64,000 nt of DNA. It comes from Gerris lacustris. Lineage: Eukaryota > Arthropoda > Insecta > Hemiptera > Gerridae. This document shows positions 11,301 through 22,929 of this stretch, one piece after another. Below the pieces are notes generated by a model. That model saw nothing but the letters and a program-made list of their open reading frames with translations, did not search any database and was not told the origin of the DNA. A program made the translations under genes and the position numbers. How positions within the stretch are numbered: position 1 is the stretch's first letter; every line of letters starts with the position of its first letter. The stretch spans positions 29,575,101-29,639,100 of the forward strand of contig OX578281.1 of assembly GCA_951217055.1 (NCBI GenBank), in the 5' to 3' direction.

Positions 11301-14300
11301 AGTTTAATTTAATCTGTATATTTTAGCTAAAATGACAACTTCACATTCATTTTCTCGTATTTCTAAATCTCTAAAACTCCCATCTATTCCTGTATATCAA
11401 ATAGTACTTATTGGGACTCATTGTCTCTTCAAAAGTTCTTAGGAAGAATTAATTAAGCTTTAATCTTGAAATTTTGCTGCTAATTCAATTTAATGTTGCA
11501 TTAAGTTACAATCTTCATTCTGATTTTTCTTTTATTCTTGTATTTGAATCGTTCCATCTTGAGAAATGCATTCTTTACATTATTTACTAGATATTATAGC
11601 GAAACTATATTCTTCAAATCACAGCAATGACAGGGATCCTCTAATTTTCTAAAGTTTAGATCTAGTATATGAAGGTCGGTGATGTGGATCTGAGAAAATT
11701 TCTCACCACTGCCAATAGTGTAATAGCTTATAGGGCTCGACAAATTTTCTTGAGCACTGGCCACATTGGCCTTATAAAAGGATGGGGTGAGACACATCAA
11801 TAAAACAGCAAAAGATTGGTGTATAGAGAGTATTTTTTCCCCACTTTCCATTAGTAGAGGTAATTCTCTTGTTAATTTTTTTCAAAAAATGTTATAGATC
11901 AGCAAGTATTCAATTCACAATCCTAGTGTTGGATTTACACTTAAGAAGCATGGTGAAAATTTATCTGATGTGAAAACAAATCCTAATTCAACCCATGTTG
12001 AAAATATTAAGTTAATTTATGGAAATAACATTGCAAGGTATTGCTTGATTTTTAATTTTTAATTTTATTATTATTTTGCTATTATTTTCTTTCAATTGAG
12101 TCCATTTATTATTGTTTTATGTCTTAGTTTCAGTGACCCCACCAAGGTGGGGGGGGGGGGGGGGGGGCTTCAGCCTCCCCTCCCCCAGTGCCGTCAAACA
12201 AATACACTAACTTAATAAAATACTAATACAAAATACTCGTGGTGAAATACACTACTGTATTCTTATATTATTTTATTTTTATTTATTTTTTTATTTTTTT
12301 TTTTTTTTAGAGAACTGTTAGAAATAGAGGCAAGTGATGATATTTTTAATTTTAAAGTGAAAGGTTATATTTCTAATGTTAATTACTCAACTAAGAAGCA
12401 AATTTTCATTTTATTCATCAATAATCGACTTGTTGATTCTCAAGGTAAAGTCACCAAATATTGGCCATTTATGATTTTAATAAGGAAAAAAAAAAAAAAA
12501 TACTTACACTTTATAACTGTTTTATTGTAGGTTTGCGTAAGGCGATTGAAAATGTGTACAGTGTATATTTGCCTAAAGGATCTCATCCATTTCTCTATTT
12601 AAGTCTTACTTTGGATCCGAAGACAGTTGATGTCAATGTTCATCCTACAAAGCATGAAGTGCACTTTCTTCACGAAGATAGTATAATTGAAAATACAAGG
12701 CAATCAATTGAAAAGAAACTTCTCGGTGCCAACACATCACGTGTTTTCTACACTCAGGTTAATAGGATTTCACAAAACTCGTTTAGATCTGAATTAGATG
12801 CAATTTTTGATACAATTTCAATTTAGAGAATGTCTAAATCTTGAAGGATGTAAAGTTTTTACTACTAGAAGCCTTTCGAGGAGTTTTGACCTTGGATGAT
12901 TACTCCCTCTCACCTCCCTGGATGTCTTTAAAAGTTCAACATAGTAAAAACCTCCCATGCAGGTGCAAACCTGGCTTACCAAATGTTTTCTAAGCACAAC
13001 TGTCTACCCTAATGGCACTTTTTTACTTTAGCACCCCCTTGGTTCTAAACGATAGTCTGCCCTACATAAGTCTCAAAGGTCCCTAAAAAATGTCACCTTA
13101 CGTCCTTAATTGAGATAGAGCTGGGTCCCTTTTGTGATTTTGACTTTAAGCAACAACAATTTTAACTCCTGGAGCTGTATATTTATATTTCTCTTTTGGA
13201 ACTAAGGTTTTATTGGATATTTATGTGTGGGTATGAAGATTCTTTTATCTTTGAGCTTATTCCTTTTTATTTATTTAAATGTGTATGCTTGTTGACGTAT
13301 TTTCATTAGTTTTGGATAAGGTTTAAAATGATAATGCTTGTACAGTCAACTGGGGCTACCTCAAACCTCGATAATAGAAAATTTGATCATTCAATTTTTT
13401 TGGGTTATCCCTTGATAAATTGAGCTAGAATTATTCTTCTTGATAATTCCAATTTTGTGGTCCCTACGGAATTATTAAGAGTTACAAATTGTCTTGGAAT
13501 TATCAAGAGTATTTTAGATTGCTAATTTATTTATTTATTTGTTTTAAGGCTAAATTGCCGGGAGTTGATGTTGAACTGACTTCAGCTGTACTTGAAAAAA
13601 CTGCAGAAACTTCGAGTCAGAAACATATGGTTAGAACTGATTCAGCCATTCAGAAACTCGATAAATTTCTTACTAATAAAAAAGAAGATTTAAGTCAAAA
13701 GAAAGAAGATGAAGTATCCACACCAAAAGAACAAGATAGTCAACAACCTGTTACATTAGACTCGGTTCATTCTAAAAAATCACACAGGTCAGAATTTCAA
13801 ATTTACTTTAATAATACTATTTTTAAGTTTTTGGTAGTATTCATACTACGGAAAGTTCAAGTCCTGGCGCTGGAGTCTGTTTTTCTCTGTCTGTCTCCCA
13901 GTGTTAATAATAATTATAATTTTATTTAAATTAAAATTTAATAATACTTGTTTATAAATCTAGTTAACAACATAGTTCCCTATAGCTTTCCATATAGCTG
14001 CGTAGTGTAGAAGCACTAATAGCTCTTTTTAACTTTCTCTTATACGGTAGTATATTTAGAGAGAAAGTGTTGTGATGTTGGAAGAATTTGATTTAAGATT
14101 TATATGGATTTGCACATTGTGAGGTTCTTTTAGTCCAAAAAATTGGTTTGAAAAATGTCTGTCTTCAATGAAGACTAATTAGAAAGAATATAAGTTCACA
14201 CTTAAATAAAAACAGAGTGGTGGTTTAATTTAAATTGTCTAACCACTATGTACTTATAAATTACAATCACAATGAATTAAATATTATTTTCAATTAAACC

Positions 14301-16028
14301 TTGTGTGTTTTAATTAAGGTTTGTACCAATTATCATCATGTTTGATTGACACAAGTTCAGAATAATCCTACCCCAATGTGTAATGGAGAAATTAGTTTTA
14401 GCTATAAATTTGGGTTTTTTACCCTCCAAAAACTCTAGATTTTTTTTTTTATAACGGTTCTGACGATTTAGACTACATTTAAATAAGAATATAACCATAT
14501 AAGTAATTTTCTCGGGAAATATCTGGTTCCTAAGAAAATAGCTAATTCAAAGTGTGAGAAGTCAGGTTTGATCCCTCACCAAGGAGAAATTATTTTTATG
14601 CTTAATTTTGATGAAACGTTCTAAAATAATTAAATGTGACTACAATAATTCTAAAAAAATTAATAAATGGAAAACACTCGATCAAGTAATTATTTAGTGG
14701 TGAAGAAGAAATTTTAGTACAAGTTGTATTAGACAGATTCTTTAAACAAAAAATGGCTTGTGCTTTTATTTATTGATCTAAATGCACGTGTTTAATAATT
14801 TTTATTTTATTATTTTTTTTTTTTATGCTTTAGACGTGTGATAGAATTGGGAAGTGTGCTGAAGTTAAGGAAACAAGCTGAAATGTCGTGTAGTCTTGGT
14901 CTAAGGGATATATTAGCTAATCATACATTTGTTGGATGTGCAACCTTATATAGAGCCTTGATACAACATAATGTTTCACTCTACCTGGTCAGGACTCAGA
15001 ATCTTATGTAAGTAATTTTTCAACGAGTTTCTCATTTATTAATTTTATTATTGTGATTACAAAAATTCAATTGTAACAGATTTACCTCTTTGAAGATATT
15101 CTGTGTCCAAAAACTTTGTCAAATCTTTTGCCATCAAACGTGACACAGTCACCACCGGAAGACTTAAAACTTATTGATGTTAAATCTGTTTGTTTTTTCT
15201 TTTTAAGTTGGAACTAATAAACTGGTTTTAATTTTCTTTTAGGTTTCAATTTCTTAACTGGTTTTAATTTTCAAAAGTCTGTCCATGAGTATACTTATCT
15301 GAGTTTCTCTTGATCAAATTTTGTTTCATCTAAATTTTGTAACTATGATTTTTTATTTTTTTTTCTTAGTGAGGAACTTTTTTATCAAACAATGCTACTT
15401 GACTTTGGAAATTTCGGAATAATTAAGTTTACTGTAAGTTTTTTGTTTTAATGATTTTTTTTTTATTTACTTATACTTTATTCATTTACCAATGGGGTAT
15501 ATTATTCAACAGCCAGATTCTAATAAATTTAGGTCCTCTTGTCTGAACTCTTTTTTGTATCGATTTCACAAAATGTTTTTCAGAAACTGAACTTTCACAA
15601 AAATGTTGGTGGGTGTTGTCAAATAACTGGCTGTACCATCAAAAATTAGTAATTGACTAAATGGTAAAAAAAAAAAAATAATAATAATAATAATAATTAT
15701 AATAATAAATTTGCTTGGTTACAATTTAAATATATTATAACTGAAAATTAGAGAAATGAAAAATATGTTTTACCCTTTAGTTTTTTTTTTATATTAGGTA
15801 AGAAAAAAAAACTGTTTGACAAACTTCATATTGGGAAAGCCTCTTAAGAGGTAGTGTGGGTTTGGTTCTCCGACCCACTAAAATCACACTCTATACCTTG
15901 GTAGAGTACATCACAGAACTTTTTCATATTATTTAAAGCTGGTGCCTTCTATATTGGCCTATGTGGGCAGCATCTTTTTTTCCTCATTTACCCATTGGTA
16001 ACTGGAATCCCCCATTTGAGGATTAGTT

Positions 16029-16062
<34 letters not shown>

Positions 16063-18351
16063 TAATTTTAAGAAATATCGAAGACTATATGACACAAAAT
16101 ATGTAACATCATATTTTTTTCTTTATTAATTTCAGAGTCCCTTGCCGCTAAAAGAAGTTTTATTACTTGGTTTGGATAATCCAAAATCAGGTTGGTCAGA
16201 TGAAGATGGAGACAAAGAGGAAATAATAGAGAAAATGTCAACACTGCTTATGTCCAAGTCTCGTCTTTTACAGGATTACTTCTCTTTGGAAATAGATGAT
16301 TTTGGCCAAATACACTGTATACCTTTACTCCTTGGTAAGAATTATAAATATTACTTATAAAGTGTAAACAAATTAATAACTTCATTCAAAAACCTTTATA
16401 ATACTGTTTGTGTTAGGAAGTGTTACATTATTCTTCCTTATGTTTGCTGTTACCAAGCTTTAGCTTCAACAGATTGTTACAGCTTAGTTTGATGCACCTA
16501 GATATTTCATACATATTGGTCTTTTATTCTTTAGAAATTCATTTATAGTCCAGGCAAAAAAAATAGTAAAAAAATAGCATATGGGGGGAATAAATTATAA
16601 AGATTTGCAACTTTGTGAAAACACTCTTAGGGGGTGTAGTAGTAAGAAACAGTTAACTTCCCCCCTCTTGGAGGGCCCCCCCCTTCCCCTCCTTAAAGTT
16701 CAAAATTTACTTTTTCTTCACATTTTTCAATATTTCTTTAGTGTTGAAAGAGAAATATTAATACCAAACATATATTTCACATAATTTTGCTCAAAAAAGG
16801 TCCTTTGCATGTTTGAATAACTGTATAAAAAGCATAAAAATTGAATAACTGACAGACCCAAAACCAGAAACGGATTTCTGTCTTGGAACTTTTGAATTTG
16901 GAGACAAATTTTTTGTTCTTCAGAACGATCACAGCTTTCGTTACCTATGGTAAGCTCAAAGCAAACAATAACTTATTATCCTGAATGTATTTTAATGAAC
17001 TTTTACTTTCTTTTTTTTAGATGGATATTGTCCTGATTTGGATTATCTACCTTTGTATTTCCTAAGACTTGCTTGTGATGTCGATTGGTCTGCTGAAATG
17101 CCTTGTTTTGATACTTTCTGTAGGGAAACGGCTAAGTTCTACAGTTTTATATCTGAAAGTAACGATAAGGTAGTGTAAATATTAATATAATTGATGAAAA
17201 TTAACTAAATTTATTAATAATATTTATTGCTTCTTACATAATAAGCTATCTAATCTCAGTGATAATAGGCTTCTATTCTGTAACATCCATACTGTCATTG
17301 GATAACCTTATAATTCTATATAGGATTTTGGTGTCCCTCTATTCTTATAGTGCCTTAATTCATTTAAAGCTTTATGGACATCCAGCCCTGGTGGTAGAGG
17401 CAAAAAGAGGCAGACTGTGATGGGCAGGACTCCTTTAAAGACTTCTAGAAAATTTGGTATAAAGTGTTCCAGGGGAGGTCCAGAATAAGATGGCTGGACA
17501 ACCATAGAAAGGTGGGTGTCAGGAGATAGAGGATAGTTACAACAAACAGTGGAGTGGATCAGGCTCAGGTCTTACATGGACTATAATAGTGCCGAGAAGT
17601 TAATTATTTAGTTTACTGGCTTAAAGATATTCAGGTGTTACACTCTGGGTGGGTTGGGGGAATGAGCGGAAAAAAATAAAGTGGGGGGCTCATGGCAGGT
17701 GTTGCCTGTTGGTTAAGTGAGAAAGATGGTGTATCTGGAGACCACTGGTTCCACTTTAATACTTAGGTTGTTGCAGTGTATATGTTTAAGCATAGCTCAT
17801 TTTCCGGTACCTTCTTTAACATTAGTATTTTAGGGACCATTTCTGTTAACACATCACATTCAATTGTAATAAGTATAATGTGCCATTAGTGAATTAATTT
17901 TTGTACTAAATATTTTTATAGCTTAAATATTTATCATCTATAGGTGCCATGGCATATTGCCGATTTGCAAGAAGTAGTAATTTGATTAATTTGGTTATTA
18001 CTGTAACAAGTAGATTGTGTACTCGGAAAATAGTTAGACACTACTTGTACATATAAGTTATTACAGTAATACTTTTTTAATTTTTAAAATGGTGTTTTTT
18101 TATTTGCTCTTTTTTTGCAATAAAAGAGTGAGTGCAAGAGTGTGAGCAAAAAAGAAGTGTTGCACTACTGATTTGTGTTAATTATATTTTCTTTCTCTTA
18201 ACAGGATGGGCATGACTGGAAATGGATCACTGAGCATATTCTTTACCCAGCCATCAAATCACTTCTTCCACCCAAGAAATTTACCGATGATGAAACGTTT
18301 CTCCAGCTTACAACATTACCTGACCTTTATAAAGTGTTTGAAAGATGCTGA
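8380..18351 (+). CDS. MLH1: DNA mismatch repair protein Mlh1 (thirteen coding exons)
   Basis: MutL-family ATPase. With a Pms partner it forms MutL-alpha, acting after MutS recognition in nuclear mismatch repair and in meiotic crossover resolution. Exons: 8380-8495, 8594-8657, 10200-10399, 10516-10672, 11898-12037, 12311-12444, 12531-12757, 13549-13787, 14834-15007, 15370-15433, 16136-16334, 17021-17169, 18205-18351. They sum to 2010 nt (669 aa), with every junction GT-AG and in phase. The GHKL ATPase domain has catalytic Glu34 in KELLENS, the DNGTGI motif at 63-68, TTSKL at 81-85 and GFRGEAL at 98-104, the same numbering as human. The transducer domain contains [24 protein letters not shown] motif opens a short, poorly conserved linker, followed by the C-terminal dimerisation domain. 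The protein ends in the conserved FERC. Introns carry several repeats (separate entries). I see nothing that breaks the gene. Confidence 0.97.
8658..10199. other. MLH1 intron 2, degenerate internal repeats
   Basis: Intronic. A motif like CTGTCCAAAATCTTCTATC recurs near 8907 and 9776, with related TTCTTC-rich stretches between and after, suggesting decayed tandem or dispersed repeats. A short G run lies near 9680. Short open frames here have no recognisable content. Confidence 0.4.
10722..11014. repeat. TIR element with tRNA-like core (family A), MLH1 intron 4
   Basis: The inverted ends read TTTTTAAG-TTTTGGTAGT... on the left and ...ACTACCAAAAA-CTTAAAAA on the right, continuing inward through CATACTA(C/T)GGAAAGTTTAAA. 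The core holds a tRNA-like module on the minus strand (separate entry). Relatives lie at 13820, 36151 and 40784. There is no transposase, so it is non-autonomous. Confidence 0.75.
10826..10900 (-). pseudogene. tRNA-like sequence with A and B boxes inside a TIR element
   Basis: On the minus strand it can be laid out as a tRNA: a partly paired 7-bp acceptor, D arm GCTT...GAGC, anticodon stem CTGTA/TACAG around loop CTGGAAA (anticodon would be GGA), a short variable loop, and a T arm containing GGTTCAAATCC. The A box reads TAGCTTAGATGG. Mismatches in the acceptor and T stems, no serine-type long variable arm, and embedding in a repeat all argue for a tRNA-derived repeat module and not a working tRNA gene. 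Confidence 0.6.
12146..12167. repeat. Poly-G run in MLH1 intron 5
   Basis: An uninterrupted run of G of about 22 bases, followed by a C-rich stretch. Confidence 0.85.
13820..13945. repeat. Family A TIR element, truncated copy in MLH1 intron 8
   Basis: It starts with TTTTTAAGTTTTTGGTAGTA and CATACTACGGAAAGTT, then a remnant of the tRNA-like core (GTTCAAGTCCTGG), then the arm CTGGAGTCTGTTTTTCTCTG and the AT-rich inner arm. The left inner arm is deleted. It begins only about 30 bp after MLH1 exon 8. Confidence 0.6.
14036..14745 (+). repeat. Family B repeat with tRNA B-box, MLH1 intron 8
   Basis: Shares AGAGAAAGT(G/A)TT(G/A)TGATG, the 'gatttgcacattgtgaggtt' stretch and an AATAAATGGAAAACA segment with copies at 19583, 49926 and 57876. 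It contains a tRNA B-box-like GGTTTGATCCC at about 14563, next to the shared TCTGGTTCCTAAGAAAATAGCT motif. The middle portion (about 14165-14490) is not obviously shared. Confidence 0.5.
15668..15708. repeat. (AAT)n microsatellite
   Basis: An A run followed by AAT/ATA trinucleotide repeats in MLH1 intron 10. Confidence 0.85.
16031..16061. repeat. Poly-T run
   Basis: About 31 uninterrupted T in MLH1 intron 10, roughly 75 bp before the exon 11 acceptor. It is too far upstream to be the polypyrimidine tract itself. Confidence 0.9.
16852..16975 (+). repeat. Terminal-hairpin repeat family, short copy in MLH1 intron 11
   Basis: It carries the right end of the family described at 47829: CAGAAACGGATTTCTGTCTT, then GGAGACAAATTTTTTGTTCT, then a decayed terminal hairpin (TTTCGTTACCTATGGTAAGC). 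Confidence 0.6.
17380..17600 (+). repeat. LINE reverse-transcriptase C-terminal relic, MLH1 intron 12
   Basis: Across shifted frames it reads like the end of a non-LTR ORF2: RIRWLDNH then RKVGVRR, as in the common GRPRxRWLDN(I/V) motif. Frameshifts and stops interrupt it. Confidence 0.5.
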
Positions 18352-19305
18352 AATTTGCTTATGAGGCTGGCTTTTAATCTCTAGTTGTTTCAGCTTTGAA
18401 GTTCTTTTTAGTGGAGAGATGTCTTTCTTCATTCCTAATTATGAAGATTGTTTCCTACATGCCACAGATACTTAGGTTCCATTTTTACTCCTGGTGTTTT
18501 TTTCCTGAGACACTACTAACTGCTGAATCCTATGTGTATTCAACTACATAAAACATTATACCACTGAAATCTCGTTTTCAACACACTGTTATTTGGCCCA
18601 ATGCTTCAATTGTTGTAAATATTACATGATGTACTTATCTTTTATATTATATTTTATTATTGAAAAAAACACTTTCAGTTAATTGGGTTGTGATTTATTC
18701 TTTGTTAATTGTTTATATATTTTTCTTGCTAGTTGTCCATCTCAAAACTGTCTAACACCTTGTAAAAAAAAAAAAAATGGGGAACTCAGAGGGCATGAGA
18801 TTTTGACATCTAGGTCAGGCGAACTAGACAAACAAAAATACCACTGGCGGAGGAGCATGGCTCTCAGGATATCTGCCTAGTGGCTTTATTTTATCTATCG
18901 TATAATGCCCAACCTGATCTGTCAGAATTAACTTGAATTGTCATCCTTCTATAATTAAAAAACATTCTCTTGGTACCTCTTCTTTTGTTGTTTCATCATT
19001 TGCAGATAAAAGCAAAATTTTAACTGATTTGCATTTAATTGTTATGCTTACCTCAATAAAAGATGTGGAGGCTTAGTTATAAGATAAAAAATCAACTAAT
19101 ATTTTAACATAATAGAGGTAACAAACTAATAATATTAATGTATTAATAAAATTCAGCTCCTTCTATATTCTAATGTCCAGATTCTATGGCCAGGGCAGTA
19201 CCTAGCCTCAGGTGTGTTTGACCCCATTCCCTAGGCGCAGCCCTGTTTACAGCAACTATGGACAACCTTAGAACATAAAATACATGGAGGGAGGCCTCCT
19301 TGAGG
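18352..19305. other. Region downstream of MLH1
   Basis: This holds the MLH1 3' UTR. No AATAAA lies in the first several hundred bases; the first clear one is at about 19055, so either a variant signal is used or the UTR is long. I see no gene here. Confidence 0.4.
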
Positions 19306-19582
19306 GTATTTAGCAGGGTTGGAAAAAACCCGGGTTTTATGGAAAAAGCCCAACCCACCTGGGTTTTTTAATAAAACCCGGGTTTTTCTGGGTTATTTGG
19401 GTTTTTTAAAAAATAGTTATTTTTAACATAGAAAAATGTGTAAATGTAACAAATCTTATTAAAATGACAAATTGTGTCAAGCAAACCCTATAAATAAGCA
19501 TGTAAGTATTAGGTTTTTTCTACGAAATAATAATAATAACAATAATAAAATTAATAATAATAATAAAAATTGGTCCAAGACA

Positions 19583-19975
19583 ACTCAGACAAACTTTCTC
19601 ATATACGAGTCCATAATTACTTAGCCCATTTATTAGCTTTCGTATGTAGATTTAATTATTATGGTACATTTAATCAAAATATGTATATCATAAAAATAAT
19701 TTCTCCTGTGCGGGGAATCGAACCCGGGCTCTCTCCGTCCGCGTTTTAAGCTATTTTCTCAGGAACTAGATTATTCCCAGGAAAACGGCTTATATCGTTA
19801 GATTCGTATATAAATTGTCTACATTTTAGAATTTTTCAAACCGTTTTTTTCTGAGTTTTTTTTTTTAAAAAACTACTTTTTTGTACTCAGGGTACCTCAA
19901 AAAGTGTAAATCCATCAAAATCTGAAAATAGAATTTTCGCGCCATCACAATACTTTCTCTTTATATGAGAAAGTA
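19583..19975 (-). repeat. Family B repeat with tRNA B-box, nested in the hAT element
   Basis: Matches 57876-58375 in order: the AACTCA(G/A)ACAAACTTT start, a TTTATTAG(C/T)TTTCGTA block, a T-arm-like GGGTTCGATTCCCC on the minus strand (about 19711-19725), AGCTATTTTCTCAGGAACTA, and an end in TTTCTCTTTATATGAGAAAG. The cloverleaf is incomplete, so I call it a tRNA-related repeat and not a tRNA gene. Confidence 0.55.
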
Positions 19976-20031
19976 ATTGTGTGTATTTATTTTAGTGCCT
20001 ACATTTTATGTATATTACATTGTTATATCTA

Positions 20032-20161
20032 TCTATATTATTATAAAAGTTTTGTTAACAAACAAGTTCAGTGAGAGTGTCAAATTGTAAAAAGCCAGAA
20101 AAGGCAGCGGCCGCTTTCCTGGGGTTGACGAGCGAAGCGAGTAGTGGGCGGAGCCGCCTAG
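20032..20161 (+). mobile_element. Short Helitron-like element nested in the hAT element
   Basis: The 5' end is TCTATATTATTATAAAAG. The 3' end has a GC-rich hairpin GGCGGAGCCGCC running into the terminal CTAG. It lies between a host A and T, the classic Helitron insertion context. At 130 bp with no Rep/helicase it is non-autonomous. It is GC-richer than its surroundings. Confidence 0.7.
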
Positions 20162-20552
20162 TTTATATTATTTTATTTTAATAATATTAAAGTAATTTAA
20201 TTTTTCAGTAAAATACCTATTTATAAATTTACATTTTGATATAAATAAAAATTGCTTTTGCCCAAGAATAAAATAGAGAATTTTGGGAATAAACAGGATT
20301 TCAGAAGATTTAAGCCATACAAAGCTCAAAAATAATTTATAGTTATCATCGAATTATTATATATGTGATATTCTGCATATTTTTTAGTCTCACAGCTCTT
20401 GCAATCACACAAGAATACTTGATATAAAAGAATAAAATATTTTTATTATATATATTTTTTAAAAAACCCGGGGAAATTAACATGGGTTTTTTGCATTTTA
20501 CCCGGGTGGGTTTTTTAATATTCCCCACCCAGGTGCCAACCCTGGTATTTAG

Positions 20553-21944
20553 AATTATTAATATAATACATGTTTAGGATAGTTGAATGGAATTATCAAT
20601 ATAATAGTCTTAAGACAGGAATAAGTGCTAGGAAATTTACAAGGTAGGTTTTAAAAAAATATATAATAAGTCAACAATTATTTTTATAAGTTATTTTTTT
20701 AATACAAAATCTTAATAAAACTATTTACAAAAAACTGCTATTGGAACATTAAAAAGTATATACATAAAAATGAGCAGATTGAGTCAATTACATTAATTTA
20801 ATTAACAATTTCAACTGATTAAATCAAAAACATAATTAAAATTCAGTAAGACCTAGCTGTTTTAAACTTCATACATGCATAACTTTTTTTGGATTGAGTT
20901 TTGCCTGTGGTTTGTAAATTGAGAAACACAGTTTTATGCATTTATTTACTTTTGCAATATTATCATCTTTGTGAATGAACATGAAGCTCCTCATTCCCAT
21001 TTTTATTTTGTTTATGTTGAGGTCACCTTTTAGTTGAAGCGAGCTTCTTACATTGAACTAAATATGCATATTGTTTGTCTGTCAGTACCATTTACGTGTC
21101 TGATGATAACATATCAAAATGTAGTAATATTAACACGTTGAGATTTTGAGGAATTTACTAATAGTGAATACAACCTAAAGAGCAAAATTGATTAGTTTAT
21201 TCTTGTTCTTAGCAAACAAAGAACCTCAAGTGCTAATGCTCAGTACTACAGAGCTGTCAGTTTTATGATTATGACAAACTAAATTGGTCGCAGTCTGTAT
21301 TAAACATTAGCCATGTCTTATGCTCTTTAAGTTTTATTCTCCGTGAGTGATAGTTGGCACTACTGGATGAACAAAAATGTAATCAAGTATGTAACCTCCA
21401 CTTTTTGAAGCCTCCTACCCTCTTAGGCGCAATTTCTTTATCATGGAGGTAGATACTAAAATAGTTTGTACACCTTAGTGTAAAAACTATTTTAGACCTT
21501 AGTCTAGTTTCTTCTTTTCCAACCAAAGAGAAAACCTCAAATTCAGTTTTAGGTCCTCTGGATATCAGTATTATATGCACAAAAATCTGTGCTGTGTAGT
21601 CTAACAAACTTATAACCATAATAAATATCTTGAGAGTTGCCTAATGCCACCTCTATATAATAATAATGAAACGTGTATATGCATGAGGTTAGCGTACAGT
21701 TACATCTGTGTAAAACGAGAGAGGTATTCAAATACATAATCTTATTAATTAAATAATATTTTCTCAGAATTGTGGAATTTGGTCTACACCCCTTGAAAAA
21801 TTAATCAAAAAATGTATATGTCACTGCACTGACAAAAGAGCTATATCCTTGCATGGTAGGATTTAAATAAGGCAACTTACAAGCCTTCTTTCGTTAAGAA
21901 ATATCTGATTTTGATACAAAGGTGGAAAAAATCTTAAGTGGATA
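20553..21944. other. Intergenic, no gene seen
   Basis: AT-rich sequence between the hAT element and the 3' end of RNASEH2A. I recognise no gene or well-bounded repeat. Confidence 0.4.
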
Positions 21945-21950
21945 TTTATT
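21945..21950 (-). terminator. Poly(A) signal of RNASEH2A
   Basis: AATAAA on the minus strand, about 50 nt after the RNASEH2A stop codon. Confidence 0.6.
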
Positions 21951-21999
21951 TCTTTTTAGGCAACATTCAAGATATTTTGTTTGATAATACTTAAACTTA

Positions 22000-22929
22000 T
22001 CAAAATGTAATGGTATTAACAAGATGCCGATCTTTAAAAAACCTGTGTTTGGGTTTAATTTCATTGCCTGTGAAAAATGATCTAACAGATGGATTGTTTT
22101 CAGTAGGATCTTCTTCGTCCCAATCCACTCTGTGTCCTTTTTCTTTAATAATTTTATCAGCGGTTGACCAACTAAATCTGACAAGCTGGGGGAAACCGAA
22201 GAGTGGATCTAAAATCCCTTGTAAGTATTTCTTAGTTTCAGGATCGTTTGGGTAGCCTGAACCATACTTTAACTCTGAATCTGACACTTCTGTACATTTG
22301 AATAATTTTAAAGCTACGTCTCTTGATACTTTAGCACATATACTAGCAGCACTAACTACAGGGAATAGGGAATCGGCTTTTTTCGAGACGGTAACTTTAA
22401 TTCCTGGTAACGCGTCTTCCAGCTTTGCTTGATATTTTTCGGGAGGTCCGACAGTATCGACGTACATTTCTGTAACTCTGACACCGGCTGCTTGAGCACG
22501 TTTAACAAGACTGATAGCGGCATTGTGAGATATTTCATTTAAAGATACCTTCTGACGTCTCAACATCGAATTAGATATGACTTTAGCTGAAATTACTTCG
22601 ACTTCCCAACCTGTGTATTCGTTAAGAGAGCAGATTTTACCGAATATCTTCTCTCTTGCTTCTTCAGTTAGAGTCTTTGAATCCGCACAGCCTGCCGATG
22701 AAAGTTCGTCGTTTTTCTCCTTGACGCAGTACAGTGTCCCGTAGACCATAGGGCCCAACGTCGGTCCTCTTCCAGCTTCGTCTATTCCTAAAATACAGTC
22801 ATTTTGTTTACACATTTCCGGTACCTCGGAAGTAAGGAAATAACTATTTGTACAATCATACTGATTTACAGCTTCGCCTAATGTTTCGGCATCGATAATT
22901 TTCACAGGACATTTCTCAAAATCCGACAT
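22000..22929 (-). CDS. RNASEH2A: Ribonuclease H2 subunit A (single coding exon)
   Basis: Catalytic subunit of the nuclear RNase H2 complex, which removes single ribonucleotides and RNA-DNA hybrids from DNA. It is 309 aa from the chosen Met (MSDFEKCPVK), close to the 299 aa of human. An upstream in-frame ATG (22965) would add 12 residues (MPVPNNLIVLNT) that do not look conserved. The type-2 RNase H motifs are complete: GIDEAGRGP with Asp50 and Glu51, CADSKTL at 81-87, VDTVG with Asp158, and the KKADSLFPVVSAASICAKV block with Asp186, giving all four catalytic acidic residues. KYGSGYPNDPETKKYL follows, as in eukaryotic A subunits. The coding region has no intron, unlike its neighbours. It is divergent from RpL34. 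Confidence 0.97.
   Translation of the reverse strand: MSDFEKCPVKIIDAETLGEAVNQYDCTNSYFLTSEVPEMCKQNDCILGIDEAGRGPTLGPMVYGTLYCVKEKNDELSSAGCADSKTLTEEAREKIFGKICSLNEYTGWEVEVISAKVISNSMLRRQKVSLNEISHNAAISLVKRAQAAGVRVTEMYVDTVGPPEKYQAKLEDALPGIKVTVSKKADSLFPVVSAASICAKVSRDVALKLFKCTEVSDSELKYGSGYPNDPETKKYLQGILDPLFGFPQLVRFSWSTADKIIKEKGHRVDWDEEDPTENNPSVRSFFTGNEIKPKHRFFKDRHLVNTITF

Larger units (their letters stand above)
19314..20544. mobile_element. hAT-like non-autonomous DNA transposon, 1.23 kb
   Basis: The left end begins CAGGGTTGG and the right end closes with CCAACCCTG. The element is flanked by a perfect 8-bp target duplication GTATTTAG (19306-19313 and 20545-20552), as expected of the hAT superfamily. 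Subterminal regions are full of AAAACCCGGG / CCCGGGTTTT blocks on both sides. There is no transposase frame. A family B repeat and a Helitron-like element are nested within it. Confidence 0.85.
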
